64,000 bases of DNA from Lycocorax pyrrhopterus obiensis (GCA_014706295.1 JACSVZ010000004.1:87179047-87243046); one strand, 5' to 3'; shown: positions 12,101-24,103, counted from the stretch's first letter. Numbers and translations are program-made. Notes: a model not told the origin generated them from the sequence alone.

Positions 12101-15100
12101 CCATATCATTGTCTTTTAGGTATTCTAATGTACCATCATGTTAAACTTCCCTTCTACACAAAAGCATCACCTTATGGAGCAGGTATAGTCTTTTATTAGT
12201 GGCAGAACTTTTAAAAGCTCTAGAATAAACTTCAGGAAGTTTGTGATTTTTCTTAGATGAAATGTAGCTCTGTCACACTGTTTAATTTGAGTTAATCCTA
12301 TGAAGTTTTATTTGTAGTTGGACAGTCAAAGAAACAACTAAAAAATCTCTATTCCAGAAGCAAACTTTTTGACACTGCTGGGATTTGATTGTGCTGTACA
12401 TGTAAAATTGTTAGCACAGAAAAGCGTAATATTTTTGAACTTTTTTCCCCATGCCTTAGAGTAAGAAGCCCCTTCTACACAAAAATGTTTTTCTCAAATA
12501 TCCCCAGAAGACAACAGAAAATAATTCAGAATGTAAGGCTCTTACATACCAGAAGCTACCATTTTTCCCCCTTAATAATAGATCAGAAGCATGCTGAAGA
12601 AATGGTTTTTGTTAAAAAAACAAAAGAAGTTGTATTTAATGAATGGTAGCTGTGGAGTTCTTTCTACAGCCACAGAGGTACCAGTTAATCAGGTCTGTAC
12701 AAGCCCAAAACTCCTGAACACTAATTGTAGCTTTTTTATCCACTAAATATGTGATTTTGGGCAAAGGACTTGCAGTTTTATCACTTGCAAAATGGGAAAG
12801 GCAGTAATAATCCCGTAGAATGCATGACTATTTAATTAGTACCAGTTTATCCACAGTAAATAACTAGTACACTGGCCTGCAAGTGAATTAGTACTCAACA
12901 AGGTCACGTAAAGATTGAACCACTGAGGTTTGAGAAGTGTCTCTGAAAAATATTAAAAAGTCATTATTTCTGAATTTTTTTATTCAGAGTTGACACTTAG
13001 TTATAGGTGAAGCTTAATGGAAACACTGTCATGAAAACTCACTAGTTGGGACTTTGTAAATGTGTGAGTATGCTTCGCTGTATATCAGTGACAGAAAATT
13101 ATTCAGGAAAGGTGAAACAGGGGCAATAGTCCATGAAAATCTGGTAAAATATTTATCTTTAAAAGTGCCTGGAACTTAATGCCATGGCTACTTTTGTTTT
13201 GCCAGTAGGAAGAATCAATTGATGTATCCCTTGATGAGCCCAATCCATGCTATGAAATTGTTGGATGGTGCAGTGACGGTAGATATGGATCTGCCTATTA
13301 GTGAAGAAAACTAATTTTTAAGTGTTGTTGTGAAGTATTAAAATGTGGCAAATGACAGGTAATTTCCTGAGGCAGCACAATGACACTAAAGAGATTATAT
13401 TCTTCTGGGAAGCTACGGAAGGGGACAAAATCAGGGAAATTTGGAACTTCATAGGAAACTTCAGGGAAAAATATTTTTATATCACCACTAGCTAAGACAG
13501 AAACCATGGGGCTAAAAGCAAGGAAGTTCTAATAATTCTGAAGAGAAGGCATAGGTAGGAGATGGGCTCAGGTACTATTGAGACCCATTTTCTGCAAGCT
13601 GAAAGAATTTTCCAGAAGCTGAGAAAGTCATACAGAGAGTATTATTTTATATTTTTAGCTTTTGTAAGTAGAAAGATTTCTTAGAATCCTATGGAAAGTA
13701 CGTGATTCCAGCAACATGTAAGGAAGTCTCCTGATGGCTAAATGCATGAATGTGCAAAGCTGGATTTCTGGAGAAAAATGCATTGAATCTCCTTGCATGT
13801 CTGGCAGTGCCAAAGGGCATTGGTTTGTGGCTCACAGATTTCCTGAGACAGCAGACAGAGAAAATGTGACTGAGAAATGTATCAGTGGAACAAAGGTTGT
13901 AAGAAGTGTAGCAGTGAAAGTAGCTGCAGGAAGCTTAATAACAATTATTCCATAGGCTGGGTATAATGCAGGACTGCTGAGTAAACAGCTACTCCAAACT
14001 GAATGGAGGAAAGGAAGTATCGTAAAGAATTTCTTGAAACCCCTTTCCTGTTTTCCCAGGTGGGATTTGTCCCACTTAGCTAGATACCTAGTAATGGAGA
14101 TACCAGTCTCTGATGACATCCTTTTTTTGCCTGTGCTATATAAGAATCACACTGTATCCCTCAAGGAAAAAGCCAACACCAGTAAATCAATCCGACTCTT
14201 TTGAGCCTAAGGGCAGTTCACCGGTAGCTTAAGGCAGACACCTACTAAATACTGGATTAAATTCTTTTTATGCCATTGTCTTATTTTGACCTGCCATCTT
14301 CAAGTGAAGTGATCCGTCTTTGGCTGCAAAGAGTAGTTCAGAAAATCCTACAAGGCAAAACTCCAAAGCTTAATTCCTGTCCACTTCTTGCTCTGGCAAC
14401 CCTTCACAGTGTAATTTTGATTGAGCTGGCCGATCTGGGCCCCAGCCCAACGCCTCTCCATGCTGCTGCAGGGAGCTGACATTGTGTGAAACAAAGAATG
14501 AGTCTGAAGCGAGCAAAAGGATTAGGATTGCTAAAATTATAGCAGAGGCCATCCCCTCTTTCCCCAAAACCCGTTCAAGTGGCAGCTCTGCAATGCAGTC
14601 ACCACAGGGCTTTCCATCATGTGGAAATCCTTCTGCCACTGATGCCTAAAGATTTTAGCTTTTTATATATTTTTTTATATGTATTTGCAGCTTTGTGGAT
14701 TTTTGATATATAACTTTATAATTTTTCGTGCTTTCTCACACTTTAGAATAGTAATTACCCTCTCTCACGCATTCATGCCACCTTCTTGAAATTCTGTTTA
14801 GTCTTATTTTCAAGGAAAGCATTTCTAACAAGGACACCCTCTTTTGTACCAGCACCCAGGAGACACAACAAAATATAGGGTGAAGAAGCCCTTGGAGAGA
14901 CTCCAAGGGACAGGCCCAAGGATGGGTTACCAGGGCAACTGGCCTCCTATTGGATGTACTTGATAGAATACTAATTAACTAAACTTATAAAATTTGTGGA
15001 CATCCCATATTGGGCATGCACATAGATATTTCGTGCACATGAAAGCTTTCATTAAATAACTGCTCTTTATATTACCACCTTTAATATTGTTTGGAAAGTT

Positions 15101-16011
15101 TTCTTTCTATTCTAGGCAGCACCACAACACACAAACAAGCATCAACAATTGGCTTCTAATAGATAATCAAATGGCATCATTGCCTGAACTATATAGAAGC
15201 CAAAGATAAATACCTGTTATACTTAATGCTTTTGCAAACCTTGGATGTATAGATTTATTCTTGCAATTCCTCTAATTTCACTATGGTAAGTTAGTTAGGT
15301 GGGGGATTTTTTGGTCTGTGATTACCATAAATTGTGTCCTCCAAGAAAGAAACTAAGTAACTGGTCCAAAGCGCTGGAAAAAGCACTCTGGATTCAAAAA
15401 CTTGTATTTTTTCTTAAATTGCTTAAGCTACATACATAACTTAAAGTATATTTTCTTTGCTGCAGAACTGATTTCAGCATAAATAAATGATAGGAAATTT
15501 AATTTAGCTGTCATGAAAATTGCCATGGCTAAGAGGTTTAGAAAGCTGGTAGTAATCATTTCATTTTGCCGTGATTCCCATAATTTTGCTGTCCATTTGT
15601 TCAAAACCCAAAACAAGCTTTCATAGCCTCTGTCAAAGGTGGCTGCCAAGTCTCAGCTGTTAGCCCTAATGAACTATACCCAGATTTATTTTTCTGTGGT
15701 TACAGCTATGTGTGCAATGATTAGAAAACGGAGAGATCAGTGTGGAGCCCTCTTAAAGAAGTGAACTACAATGATATGTTAATATTGCTGCAGAGCTTCA
15801 CAGTGATTAGGTTTTTCTTTTGCTCCTCCTTGTTTGATTTCTGTCAATAGGGCCAGACATTCTGTGACTTGTAGAAATGTTCCAGGAACATCATATTCAA
15901 CATGGAAACATTCATTGTCAAAACCCTGAATCATACTCTTGTAATTGTCCACATTTATTTTTGCACGTGATAAAGTTATTTAAAAAATTAACAAGTGTGC
16001 ATGACACTTAC
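9141..16011 (-). other. TINAG: TINAG intron 4
   Basis: A 6.9 kb intron between the propeptide-like exon and the active-site exon. The only tentative insert is a possible CR1 fragment near 14.85-14.96 kb. The open frames at 13832-14119, 14370-14639 and 15428-15649 have no recognisable family features and are not bounded by convincing splice sites. Confidence 0.8.
14878..14960 (+). repeat. possible short CR1 fragment
   Basis: The stretch 'agcccttggagagactccaagggacaggcccaaggatgg' resembles the CR1 segment 'ctggagagactccagcgaagggccacaaagatg'. It is short and diverged, so the call is tentative. Confidence 0.35.
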
Positions 16012-16126
16012 TGGAGCTTCTCTCATATTCAGCAAAGAATGAGATGGAGGGAAGGTGCCCAGGCGCTTTTTGAAACCTTCTTCCACTGTCATTCCCCAGA
16101 ACTGACTGTAGTTGTCAGCTTTCCAT
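16012..16126 (-). CDS. TINAG: TINAG coding exon 4 (linker and propeptide-like region)
   Basis: This 115-base exon encodes residues 179-216, starting WKADNYSQFWGMTVEEGF and containing the KRLGTFPPS motif that precedes the catalytic-like domain in TINAG and in cathepsin B-type propeptides. An N-glycosylation sequon NYS lies at residue 183. The acceptor is a purine-poor ...cctcttc-type tract read on the minus strand ending AAG, and the donor is a perfect GTAAGT. Phase is 2 in and 0 out, matching exons 3 and 5. An antisense open frame through this exon (16089-16439) is only a frame shadow. Confidence 0.94.
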
Positions 16127-17709
16127 CTTCCTCACAGACGAAAACCAAACAAACAAGACCAACGTTAGAGATATCACTCACATTAACACGTTGCTCATTT
16201 AAGAGTACAACTAGCAAAAACATCCAGAAATAGATTTTTGAAACTACATTTTGAAACCTTGTATTCAAATGCATGAGAAAACATTTACTATGGGCTCTTC
16301 CACTGCTGATAAGTGCAGGATGGAGCAACACAGCACTGTATGAATAGTGGTGATTTGGGGTCAGCATCACATCAGCATGCAGGACGTGAGCATGCCATAC
16401 TTCAGGGCAGTACTGGAAAACAAGATGCTCAGTCAACACATTACTGTTCTCTTGAAGTTATGCTCAAATCGTGCTCCAGCCCAGATTCCCACAGACAACC
16501 AACAGCCTCATGTAGTGAGTTACAGTGCACCTTCACGCTCTGGTCCACCAGAAGAGAGATACTGTTGAACCCAGCAGAAAGCCCAGCTGACACCTCCTGC
16601 CCGAGTTTTATACCAACAGCCACTGTGAGAGGAAGGGCTCCCCATGGTTCTCTAAGTATTCCCTTGCTACTCTGAGGTGGACTCGACTCAGATTCTAGTG
16701 CTGACGTGCAAACTATATGCACAACAAAAAAACCACACCCTTGCAGCCATACACATTTGGAACACGCTGAAATTCATTACTGCATAAGGGCTGAGTGACA
16801 GGGGAGCGAGCATTCTCTTTACCCGTTCCTTCCTTGCTTTTATATGAAGAACAAGGAGAGGGATTCATGCTGCCCAAAGAAGCCTCGTTGCTCTTGGTCT
16901 CCCTGTAGTCCGTGAAAAGTGCAAGCACATGGACAAGTTGAGTCATATCTCACCTGTCACCCTGTGACAAACCTCATTGCTCACCACTGGCAAGAGACAG
17001 GTTAAGGCTCCAGGGGCCTAACTTGGTTGTTTATCCTAATTCAGTTGGTTTAAATGTCTCCTGTGAAGCATTTCAGCACTCATGACAGCTTGAAATCTGG
17101 ACAGGCTTCATTGGTGAATTTGGTATGCCAGATCCCAGGGAGGCTGCCCCTGTATCTCTGTCTGCAAACAGCCAGCAGGCTCCCAAGGCACAGATCCAGT
17201 ACTGGGGTCCCTAATCCCTGTTCACTAGCTAGGGCAATGAGATTGTTAGCAAGAAAAACACCCCCACAAAGCCCCACAAAGTTCTTATAACTTGGTCCCC
17301 ATTGGGCCCATCTTCTCCTCTTCCAGGGCTACCTAGAGTCCTGTAACATGGAAGAGTGCTCTCAAAGGAGGAGAAAAAATTGCTTTAAATATCTATCCCA
17401 AGTAATAAACACAATGAAGAATAAGGGAAGAAAATGCAAATTGTGTTTTGAGAGAAAAAAATTGTTCTAAATTTGAAGAATATTTTAGATAGATGTTTAG
17501 AGTAAGTCTTACTAGCATGAGATGTTCAGTATCTTTCCATTTAAAGCTTTGCAGACTGCCAGTGATTAAGGAAAGTTTCACAAATGCACACTTACTGTCA
17601 AATTGCTGTAATGTATTTGGAGAAGAACTGCATACCTTGTAATTTGCACAGGCACACAATGAGCAATATTGTGATGCGTAACAAAACTCTAAAATGAAAG
17701 GGTTCTCAC
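16127..17709 (-). other. TINAG: TINAG intron 3
   Basis: A 1.6 kb intron with moderately higher GC than its surroundings in 16300-17300. I see no exon or recognisable repeat in it. Confidence 0.8.
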
Positions 17710-17799
17710 CCATAATCTCCAGAATTGATGTGCTGAATTAAGTCTTGGCGAACGAGGCATACGTCTGTTGAACATTTCCAGAGACCATTCAAGCAGTTG
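17710..17799 (-). CDS. TINAG: TINAG coding exon 3 (end of VWFC-like segment)
   Basis: This 90-base exon encodes residues 148-178. It completes the cysteine-rich module (NCLNGLWKCSTDVC at 149-162) and continues into LVRQDLIQHINSGDYG, the linker before the papain-fold domain. The acceptor reads cctttcag and the donor GTGAGA. It begins in phase 2 and ends in phase 2, consistent with exons 2 and 4. The WKC, VCLVR and GDYG motifs are hallmarks of the TINAG family. Confidence 0.94.
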
Positions 17800-18855
17800 C
17801 TGAAAGGACAAGAACATCATTAAACAACAACAAAAAAAGAATTGTCAAAGGAAAAATATGCATTTTAACAGCAGAAGGCAGATGGAGGGGGAAAGAAGTG
17901 TGAACAATATAATTGTCACACAGTGTTTATGAAAACATAGTGTCATTTCTTCCTGCTTCACCACTTAATGAATTGGAACAAGGCGGGAAGGTTTACAGCT
18001 TGTTAGAAAGGTCATATCCAAAAAATTTTGCTTCCAGCTTTGTGACACCAAACCAGGGAATGTACTGTTGATGTTGAATTCCTGAAAAAAATGTGATGTT
18101 TTGAGGGAGTTTTACTCTGGAAACCCAGAAAGGGTTTTGTGGCCCCAGATACCTTGCTCCAGGGACCCTGGGCTAAAGTCAGCAGAGTGGGAGCTCCAGC
18201 CCTGTTTGGGCATGGCTGGAGCTCTGGGACTGCCCTGGGACTCCAGTCCCTCCAGTGCAGGGCTGGTTTTTGGAGAGGCAAATCTCAGGCAGCCAACTGC
18301 CAGGGCTGACAGCAAAGCTCCCCTGCCTGCACTGTCTGCTTCTGTCCCAAGGCAGAGAAAGGGGTGCCCAAACAATTCTCCCCTTCCCACATAAATACAT
18401 ATATATATAATGTATATATATATTTATTTTTATATATATATCCTTTTCTTACAAGTTAATATAAGCTCTCATTACTCGTGGAAAAGAAAACAAACAGTGA
18501 GGAAGGATCCCATAAAGTTTAATATTTGTTTGACCTGTGTTCAGGTCAATGCCCAGGTCTAGACTGAAACCATTTCAATTTAGATTTGACTGAGCAGGAA
18601 CAGAATTAGGCCAGTGAGGAGGAGATTTTAATAGTCTAATATTCATATCTTGATTAGAAAGTCCAGTTTCCCTCTCGCCAAGCTTCTATATGGACTATAA
18701 TCTACTTCCACAAAACCTTAACACTTAGCACTAGTTTTGCAGCCATTTTGATTTGATTGCATGTTTAATATGAATTTCAAGATGCTCTCTACCTTAATTC
18801 CTGTTTCGTGACATATACTAGATAAAATTCAATTTGCTGTTCTCTGAAACATTAC
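17800..18855 (-). other. TINAG: TINAG intron 2 with a GC-rich patch
   Basis: A 1.06 kb intron. Bases 18140-18390 are unusually GC-rich with internal near-repeats of 'ggagctc(c/t)...ctgggactcc(ag)', and an AT microsatellite follows directly. Open frames here are a by-product of the composition. Confidence 0.75.
18398..18442. repeat. (AT)n-rich microsatellite
   Basis: Alternating 'tatatata' runs interrupted by 'atgta' and 'tttattttta', between a GC-rich patch and unique sequence in TINAG intron 2. Confidence 0.9.
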
Positions 18856-18919
18856 CAGGAATTGCAGTTGTCTTTAATTATTGCTCCTTCTCCGTAATAT
18901 CGGCCATCTTTATAACAAC
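18856..18919 (-). CDS. TINAG: TINAG coding exon 2 (VWFC-like segment)
   Basis: This 64-base exon, too short to stand out as an open frame, encodes residues 127-148. It reads GCYKDGRYYGEG and then ends KDNCNSC; the second half of the short cysteine-rich (VWFC-like) module is in exon 3. It is preceded by a CAG acceptor and followed by a GTAATG donor. The phases (1 at the start, 2 at the end) fit exon 1 and exon 3 exactly. The peptide matches the corresponding stretch of mammalian TINAG closely (GC, KDG, EG, NCNSC conserved). Confidence 0.93.
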
Positions 18920-19431
18920 CTGCCAACATAACATATAGATGTGTGAAAATAAAATAATTCTTCAAGTGCATTACTGAAAAGTCTTGCTACTATTGTATTA
19001 ATTGGTTGTATGCAGTATGCTTGAATTATTTAGTTGAAAGTCAGCAATATGGTTCCAGTTTCTTCCAAGTAATGAAGGCAGTTCAAAGTATTCAAAACAC
19101 CCACTGAAGAATTTCTGTCTTACACATAAATTAAAAAAAATTCTTCAAATCAAATTATTTTCCAGTAGTAAAAAGAAAATATTTCTAATAAAAATTATTT
19201 TCAAATTGGCAATTAAAATAGAAATAAGTTTTTACAGGTATAGAATTTAAAAAAAACTAGTGTATATTCCAAACCCATTGTAATAAATTCTTTTTCCTTG
19301 CCAGATTAATTCCTCTTTGAAAAACAGACAGATCAATTACGTTTCAAGGCAAATGTTTTTTTCATGCACCCTCCAAAACCCACTATAAAACCTAAATTGA
19401 GTGATGAGTTCTCCAAAAAAATACATCCCTC

Positions 19432-19698
19432 TCACTTTTTATTTGATAAAACTTCACTGAGAAAGGATTTTGTGTGTCTTTCAATATCTTCCACATAAAT
19501 AGTTTCATCACTGCATTTGATTGTCAAAGTTTCGGTAGAATAATGATCCAGAATGCCTGCACAGGGTGTTGAGTCAGTAACAAACATTGTACATTTGTCA
19601 CACGGGTCTGTGTTTTCCAGTCTGTTCTGATAGGTGAGCCCGCAAACATCAGGTTTCTTCACCTGCTGAGAGGGTTTGGACTCCCTTTGCCTCCATTT
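19432..19698 (-). other. unidentified coding-like open frame in TINAG intron 1
   Basis: From the stop upstream at about 19699-19701 the frame is open for about 88 codons and ends in a stop at 19432-19434. It has no ATG near its start. Its first codon after an acceptor-like 'accctctcagcag' is GTG. The peptide contains KKPDVCGLTYQNRLENTDPC, then DKCTMFVTDSTPCAGILDHY, and ends LSEVLSNKK. It has five cysteines and several CpG-containing codons. I do not recognise the family. It has no counterpart in the TINAG protein as I know it. It could be a terminal exon of an unknown nested gene, an alternative TINAG exon, a fragment of a retrocopy, or chance. Confidence 0.3.
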
Positions 19699-19819
19699 TC
19701 AAGAAGGTTTAACACAGTGCTGACTTCAAATTTGCATGATACCAGGCTTTTTCCCCCACCACCAGTGTGAGGAAGACCTTGCCCCTCTCATGGCCAGGGC
19801 TGGAGTTTGTCTGCCCAGA

Positions 19820-19833
19820 CACACACACACACA
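19820..19833. repeat. (CA)n microsatellite
   Basis: Seven consecutive 'ac' units, short enough to be weakly polymorphic at most. Confidence 0.8.
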
Positions 19834-21898
19834 TGCACCCCTCAGCTGCCCGCACCTCCTTCACTGCCAGGACAGAAACACACACTCTAAGCCCTACATA
19901 ATTTCATAACAAAGTGCAGAAGTGCAGTAGAGGTGTTGGATTAAATGTAAGTGCCTTTCTCTCCCTTTTGGTTGTTCGTTAGGCTATGAGAGGTAGCGCA
20001 GATAAAATAAATTCCACCGAGGCAGTCTGAGGCCCAAAGTGTCTGCTCTAATCCAACTTCGGCTAAGAGCTGAGGTGTTTTTCAGTGAATACTCAAAGCA
20101 AATTACCAAAGTGCCACAGTTTGTCACAGTATGTCACAAAGTCAGCATCAGACAGTAGCTGGAAGGAGGATCAAGCAAGATATTTCAAAAATATCAAGAG
20201 AAGGAAGTGTTGGTGCAGCATTTGAGAGATGGAACAGACCCTCACTGGAGCTCTGCTGGCAGGGCTCACTGCCTGTACCCAAGATAAAATGCAAACCTGC
20301 AAACAGAAGCAGCTTTCTAATGGTGTATGCTTAGGGAATTGAAGATTAACACCATGCATTTTCTTTAGACTGGCCAAATTAATATTTTGAGGGCCAGGAG
20401 TACTGCCTGAGGCACCAGTGAGACAACAGAGATATCTAAGCTAAAAGACACATGAGAGTACAGTGAAGTTTTCTGGCTCTGAATGTATTAGGTTGGAATA
20501 TTAATACATTAAGTGGGAAATTAATTAATTTGAAGATGCAGCTTGATGACTTTGTGAATGGGATTTTATGATGTGAAAGTCATTATTGGAAAGAAGAGCA
20601 TTTGATAAATGGAGACTTCCATGTCGCCCTGAGATTTGCAGTCTTTTGATGTTTTCATTTCTGTGATGGAGTTTCTCACGCACTTTCTGTAAACACAGTT
20701 ATGTTTGGCGAACCGTTCCTTTTTGTTTTCATTCCTTCTCCTGAGGCAGAGAAGTTTGATGGACTTTTCGTCTGATCGGTGTGGTTGGAGAGGTGGTAAC
20801 CTCATCCTCCAATCCACGGTCATTCCTAAGAACATATATGTATGAAGTAAAATAAACAGCCTGGGGCTTTTCCTGGCATCTTTCTGTCCTGAACTAAGCT
20901 GGGTCTGCGTGGTTCTTTCATGTCCAAGTACGACACTTCCCAGTCCAACATTCTTATACCCTTAATGGTTCTTATTTCATTTGCCTCCAGCATTCATGTG
21001 AGTACTTCTGTCACTGAAATATCTTCAGGCTTACTCCCTTGTAGGTCAGATCATGACTGCCATGTTAAAGCAATTAGCAAACTCACTAGATGTCACTTCT
21101 ACACCAACAGCAGGGTGAGATCTGGTGTGTGGATTTTGACAGGGCTTTTTGTACCATCAGAATAATTGAAACAGGGAGATAAAATAAATAATAAATATAG
21201 TCCTGAGATAAAACTCAAAAAGTTCTTCTAACAACAAAAATTAAAACACTACTATAATAAAAAGATCCTGAAGTTCCATTTGGTATCTAAGGCAGGAATG
21301 TGCAGTTTCTTCTGAAACTACTCATAAAAGCCATAGAAATAAATGGAAGGCTGGGTTTATGAAGGCAGAGTCAAAGCAGTTCCACGTAGTTAAATCAATA
21401 CTGACCCCCAGCATGGTGCACCCCCGTGGAAGAAGTCACGGTGTAGCTTGTTCCTGCTGTACACTAAGTCAGTGAATATGTGGGGATCCAGAAATAAACC
21501 ACCGAGCAGTTTTATTGCTGTACATTCCAGCCCATGTAAAACACTACAGTTTATTGCTTTATTTAAAGAAATATGATTCAGGAGGCTCTGAGAGCAAAAC
21601 CTCTGGCAACGAAAAAAGATCAAGATCTTCCAGGTAAAATGTACTTCAGCATATGTGGTCTTCAAGTACTTAAATAATTCTTAGTCTAAGGCAGAAGTGC
21701 AGTCTCAGTTGCCAAAAGTCAGCTAACATACTTATGTCATTTCTCAATATGCTTCCTGATTTGCTTAATCTTCAGGCATTCAGTCCTACTTGTTTCTCCT
21801 TTTTTTCATTCCAATTCCTCAGACATTACAGTTCTAGAAAGATTCTTTAGAGATGGTTTTGTTTGTTACTTTCCCCCCACACACTTTATTTTGGGGGG

Positions 21899-21985
21899 GA
21901 ATATATTTTATTATAATTTTATTATTATTATTTTTTATTTGTATTATATTATTTTATTATATTATATTTTATTATAATAATTGAT
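21899..21985. repeat. TTA/TTTTA-rich low-complexity tract
   Basis: A run of 'ttattattatt', 'attatattattttattatatta' and related words with almost no G or C, directly after 'ttttgggggggaa'. Confidence 0.85.
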
Positions 21986-23557
21986 TATTCTCCTTTTACT
22001 CTCTAAATTACTTATATAGTGAATATCCAATAAAGAGAGTTTTAAAAACTGCAGACTTTGTGTCACTTTAAGGACCAGAGAAGGAGGATTTTTTGTGAGA
22101 TGACATATTTAAAAATAGTATAAAATCATCCATGGGACAAGTAAAGGTACTTGAATACTGTAAATATAATTACTACCTCTGGCAGGTATATTAGGAGTTA
22201 CAAAACAGTGAACACAAATGCAAAAACTTGGATTAAAAGCAGTAAAAATATACCCCTCACTTATTGCCTTATCTAAAGCTTCTGTTACACTTCTACCTTT
22301 TAGAGGTAGGCTTGCAGCAGTGACCATGTGGCAAACTGCTGCAGGTTTTTTAGTGATCCAGTTCCATGAGACAGTTTGTCAAAGTAGACTCACCAGCTGT
22401 CAGCTCTGGAGCAGAAATACAAGTACACGTAGAGCTTTCAACAAAAACCCCATGTCGAAAATAATATACACCACTGCACAAATGAAAATGAAACAAATGT
22501 CTTTATTTACATGGAGTCCTAGAACATTCTTTTAGATGGTTAGAAACACTTTGGACAATCAAATTTGTTTTGCGGCGTTTCTGTCACTCCCACTTATCAG
22601 GTTTTGGCTGCGAGCCTAAGAGCACAGCCTGCTGAAGAGCTTGTGTTCTGAGTGCTGTACTGCAAGCAGCAAGGTTATTGCAAAGAGACAGTTAATTTTA
22701 ATATGTCACAGCATTATTTTGTTGATTTTAGGCTTTTGAAACTTTGGTACATTCTCTACATCTTTGGCCAGATTTGGTGCACTGACAGTAAGAAGCTACA
22801 TAGTCTTAAAATCCACAATACCAAATTTTGCTCACCAGCAGAGATTAGGCCTATCCACAAGCCAAGGATAAGACCAGCTGTTTGCAGATGGTTTTTTGGG
22901 TGTTTTTTTTGCAATCTTTAGCACTAAAAATAATTGGACTTAGTTTAGAGTAGTCCTGGAGAGACTTCCGCTGCAAACTAACTGGTAAGAAACTAAAATA
23001 TGCCACAAATCCTTGTTCTAAAGCACCCCTTCACCTACTCCTTGTTCTAAGCACATCCCTTCATTTAGTCCCACATCTGAGCTGTTGCCAGAAAAAGTGT
23101 CCCACAGGAAAGTTATGCTGCATCAAAACCACTGCAGAACACCTCAGGGCAGTACCATTCAGGATAATCCTGAGTTTTGTTGATGATTTGTTTGTACTGA
23201 TGGACACAAATATTTAGAGCTTGCTGTTCATCTCATGTTAATCTGTGAAACCCTATTGAAATTGTTGAGATTACACTAATTTTGACCCAATGTGGTTATT
23301 CTGTGAGAAGTTTCAAGTAAAATAGAGGTTCTGTCTGAGAGAAATACAATCAAATCAATGCTAATGTCCCAGAGACAAAGAAATAACAGCAAGTATAATT
23401 CTTACTGCAATTTCATACTCAGTGTCTTTGTCCACTATGTCTTTAGTCACATTTTCAGGATGTATACACTCTAAAGATTAATCAGTAATTCCACTACTTC
23501 TGTGTATGTTTTCACTGTGATGCACTAAAGCCAGCTGAGCATTTTCTCTCGACTTAC

Positions 23558-23936
23558 CCCATGCTGGAGGTGGCCAAGGCTCCTCGGACCTGGAGGGCTC
23601 CAGGCTCTGACCTGGGTGGTTGCAGGCATCCCAGTAGTCAGCACAACAGTCGACAGGCCCAGGAGAGCCTGAGGTACAGTACTGGTCACAGTAACATATA
23701 GCTCCCCTCGAGACAATGGTGAAGCTGCAGGCATCATCTCTTCCTGTGCAACAGCCTCGTATCCTGCAGGAGCTTCCCTGATGCAGGCTCCTTTTAATCC
23801 TGTTCCACTTAGCAGAGCCACTGTCTTCTACAGAGTAGAGTCCTCGGGGAAAATTTCTTCTAGAATCAAGCTGCTTTGCCATCGAAACTTCACTTGCAAT
23901 GCAGTATAAGAGCAATATCTGAATTTTGCGCCACAT
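23558..23936 (-). CDS. TINAG: TINAG coding exon 1 (signal peptide and somatomedin-B-like domain)
   Basis: This exon encodes residues 1-126 plus one base of codon 127 of tubulointerstitial nephritis antigen, a secreted basement-membrane glycoprotein of kidney tubules. It opens with MWRKIQILLLYCIASEVSMA, a signal peptide. A dibasic KWNRIKR site follows at residues 43-49. Residues 57-105 form a cysteine-rich somatomedin-B-like domain with ten cysteines, including the paired CC at 62-63 and 97-98 and the RDDAC and CYCD motifs. This pattern and the WPPP tail match the N-terminus of vertebrate TINAG as I know it. The start has A at -3. The exon ends at a perfect donor (GTAAGT, bases 23557-23552) in phase 1, which joins in frame to exon 2. 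The open frame continues past the donor to 23478, but that extension is intronic. The transcription start is not determined. Confidence 0.95.
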
Positions 23937-24090
23937 TCTTGTGCCTCTAGAAGCCTTTTCTCAGGCTTGTTGTCCTTCACTTTTTTGGCAAATGTTCGTT
24001 TACTCTAGATGCAGTACCTCCAGTTAGCAATCAGAACGAAACCTGAACAGAAAGCTGCAGACTATGGTTTTCTAGGAAGACTCTGTATGT

Positions 24091-24103
24091 GTTAATTATT
24101 AGT
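24091..24103. promoter_or_regulatory. HNF1-like palindromic site upstream of TINAG
   Basis: The bases GTTAATTATTAGT match the HNF1 consensus GTTAATNATTAAC at 11 of 13 positions. The site lies 155-167 bases before the TINAG start codon, a plausible promoter distance. HNF1A and HNF1B are major activators of kidney proximal-tubule genes, and TINAG is a kidney-tubule basement-membrane protein, so a functional role is a reasonable inference. I see no TATA box between this site and the start codon. Confidence 0.45.

Larger units (their letters stand above)
18920..23557 (-). other. TINAG: TINAG intron 1
   Basis: A 4.6 kb intron between the signal-peptide/SMB exon and exon 2. It contains a cysteine-bearing open frame at 19432-19698 (listed separately), a short (CA)n run at 19820-19833 and an AT-rich tract at 21899-21985. 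I recognise no LINE in it. Confidence 0.8.

Noticed and set aside
16313..16675. 120-codon plus-strand open frame
   Set aside because: No recognisable domain, lies in TINAG intron 3, and several frames are open there because of base composition.
18101..18400. Four overlapping 70-97 codon open frames on both strands
   Set aside because: They coincide with a GC-rich patch poor in stop codons; no domain or splice evidence.
20566..20835. 89-codon minus-strand open frame with several CpGs in TINAG intron 1
   Set aside because: All three minus frames are partly open here, no family is recognisable and no paired splice sites were found.
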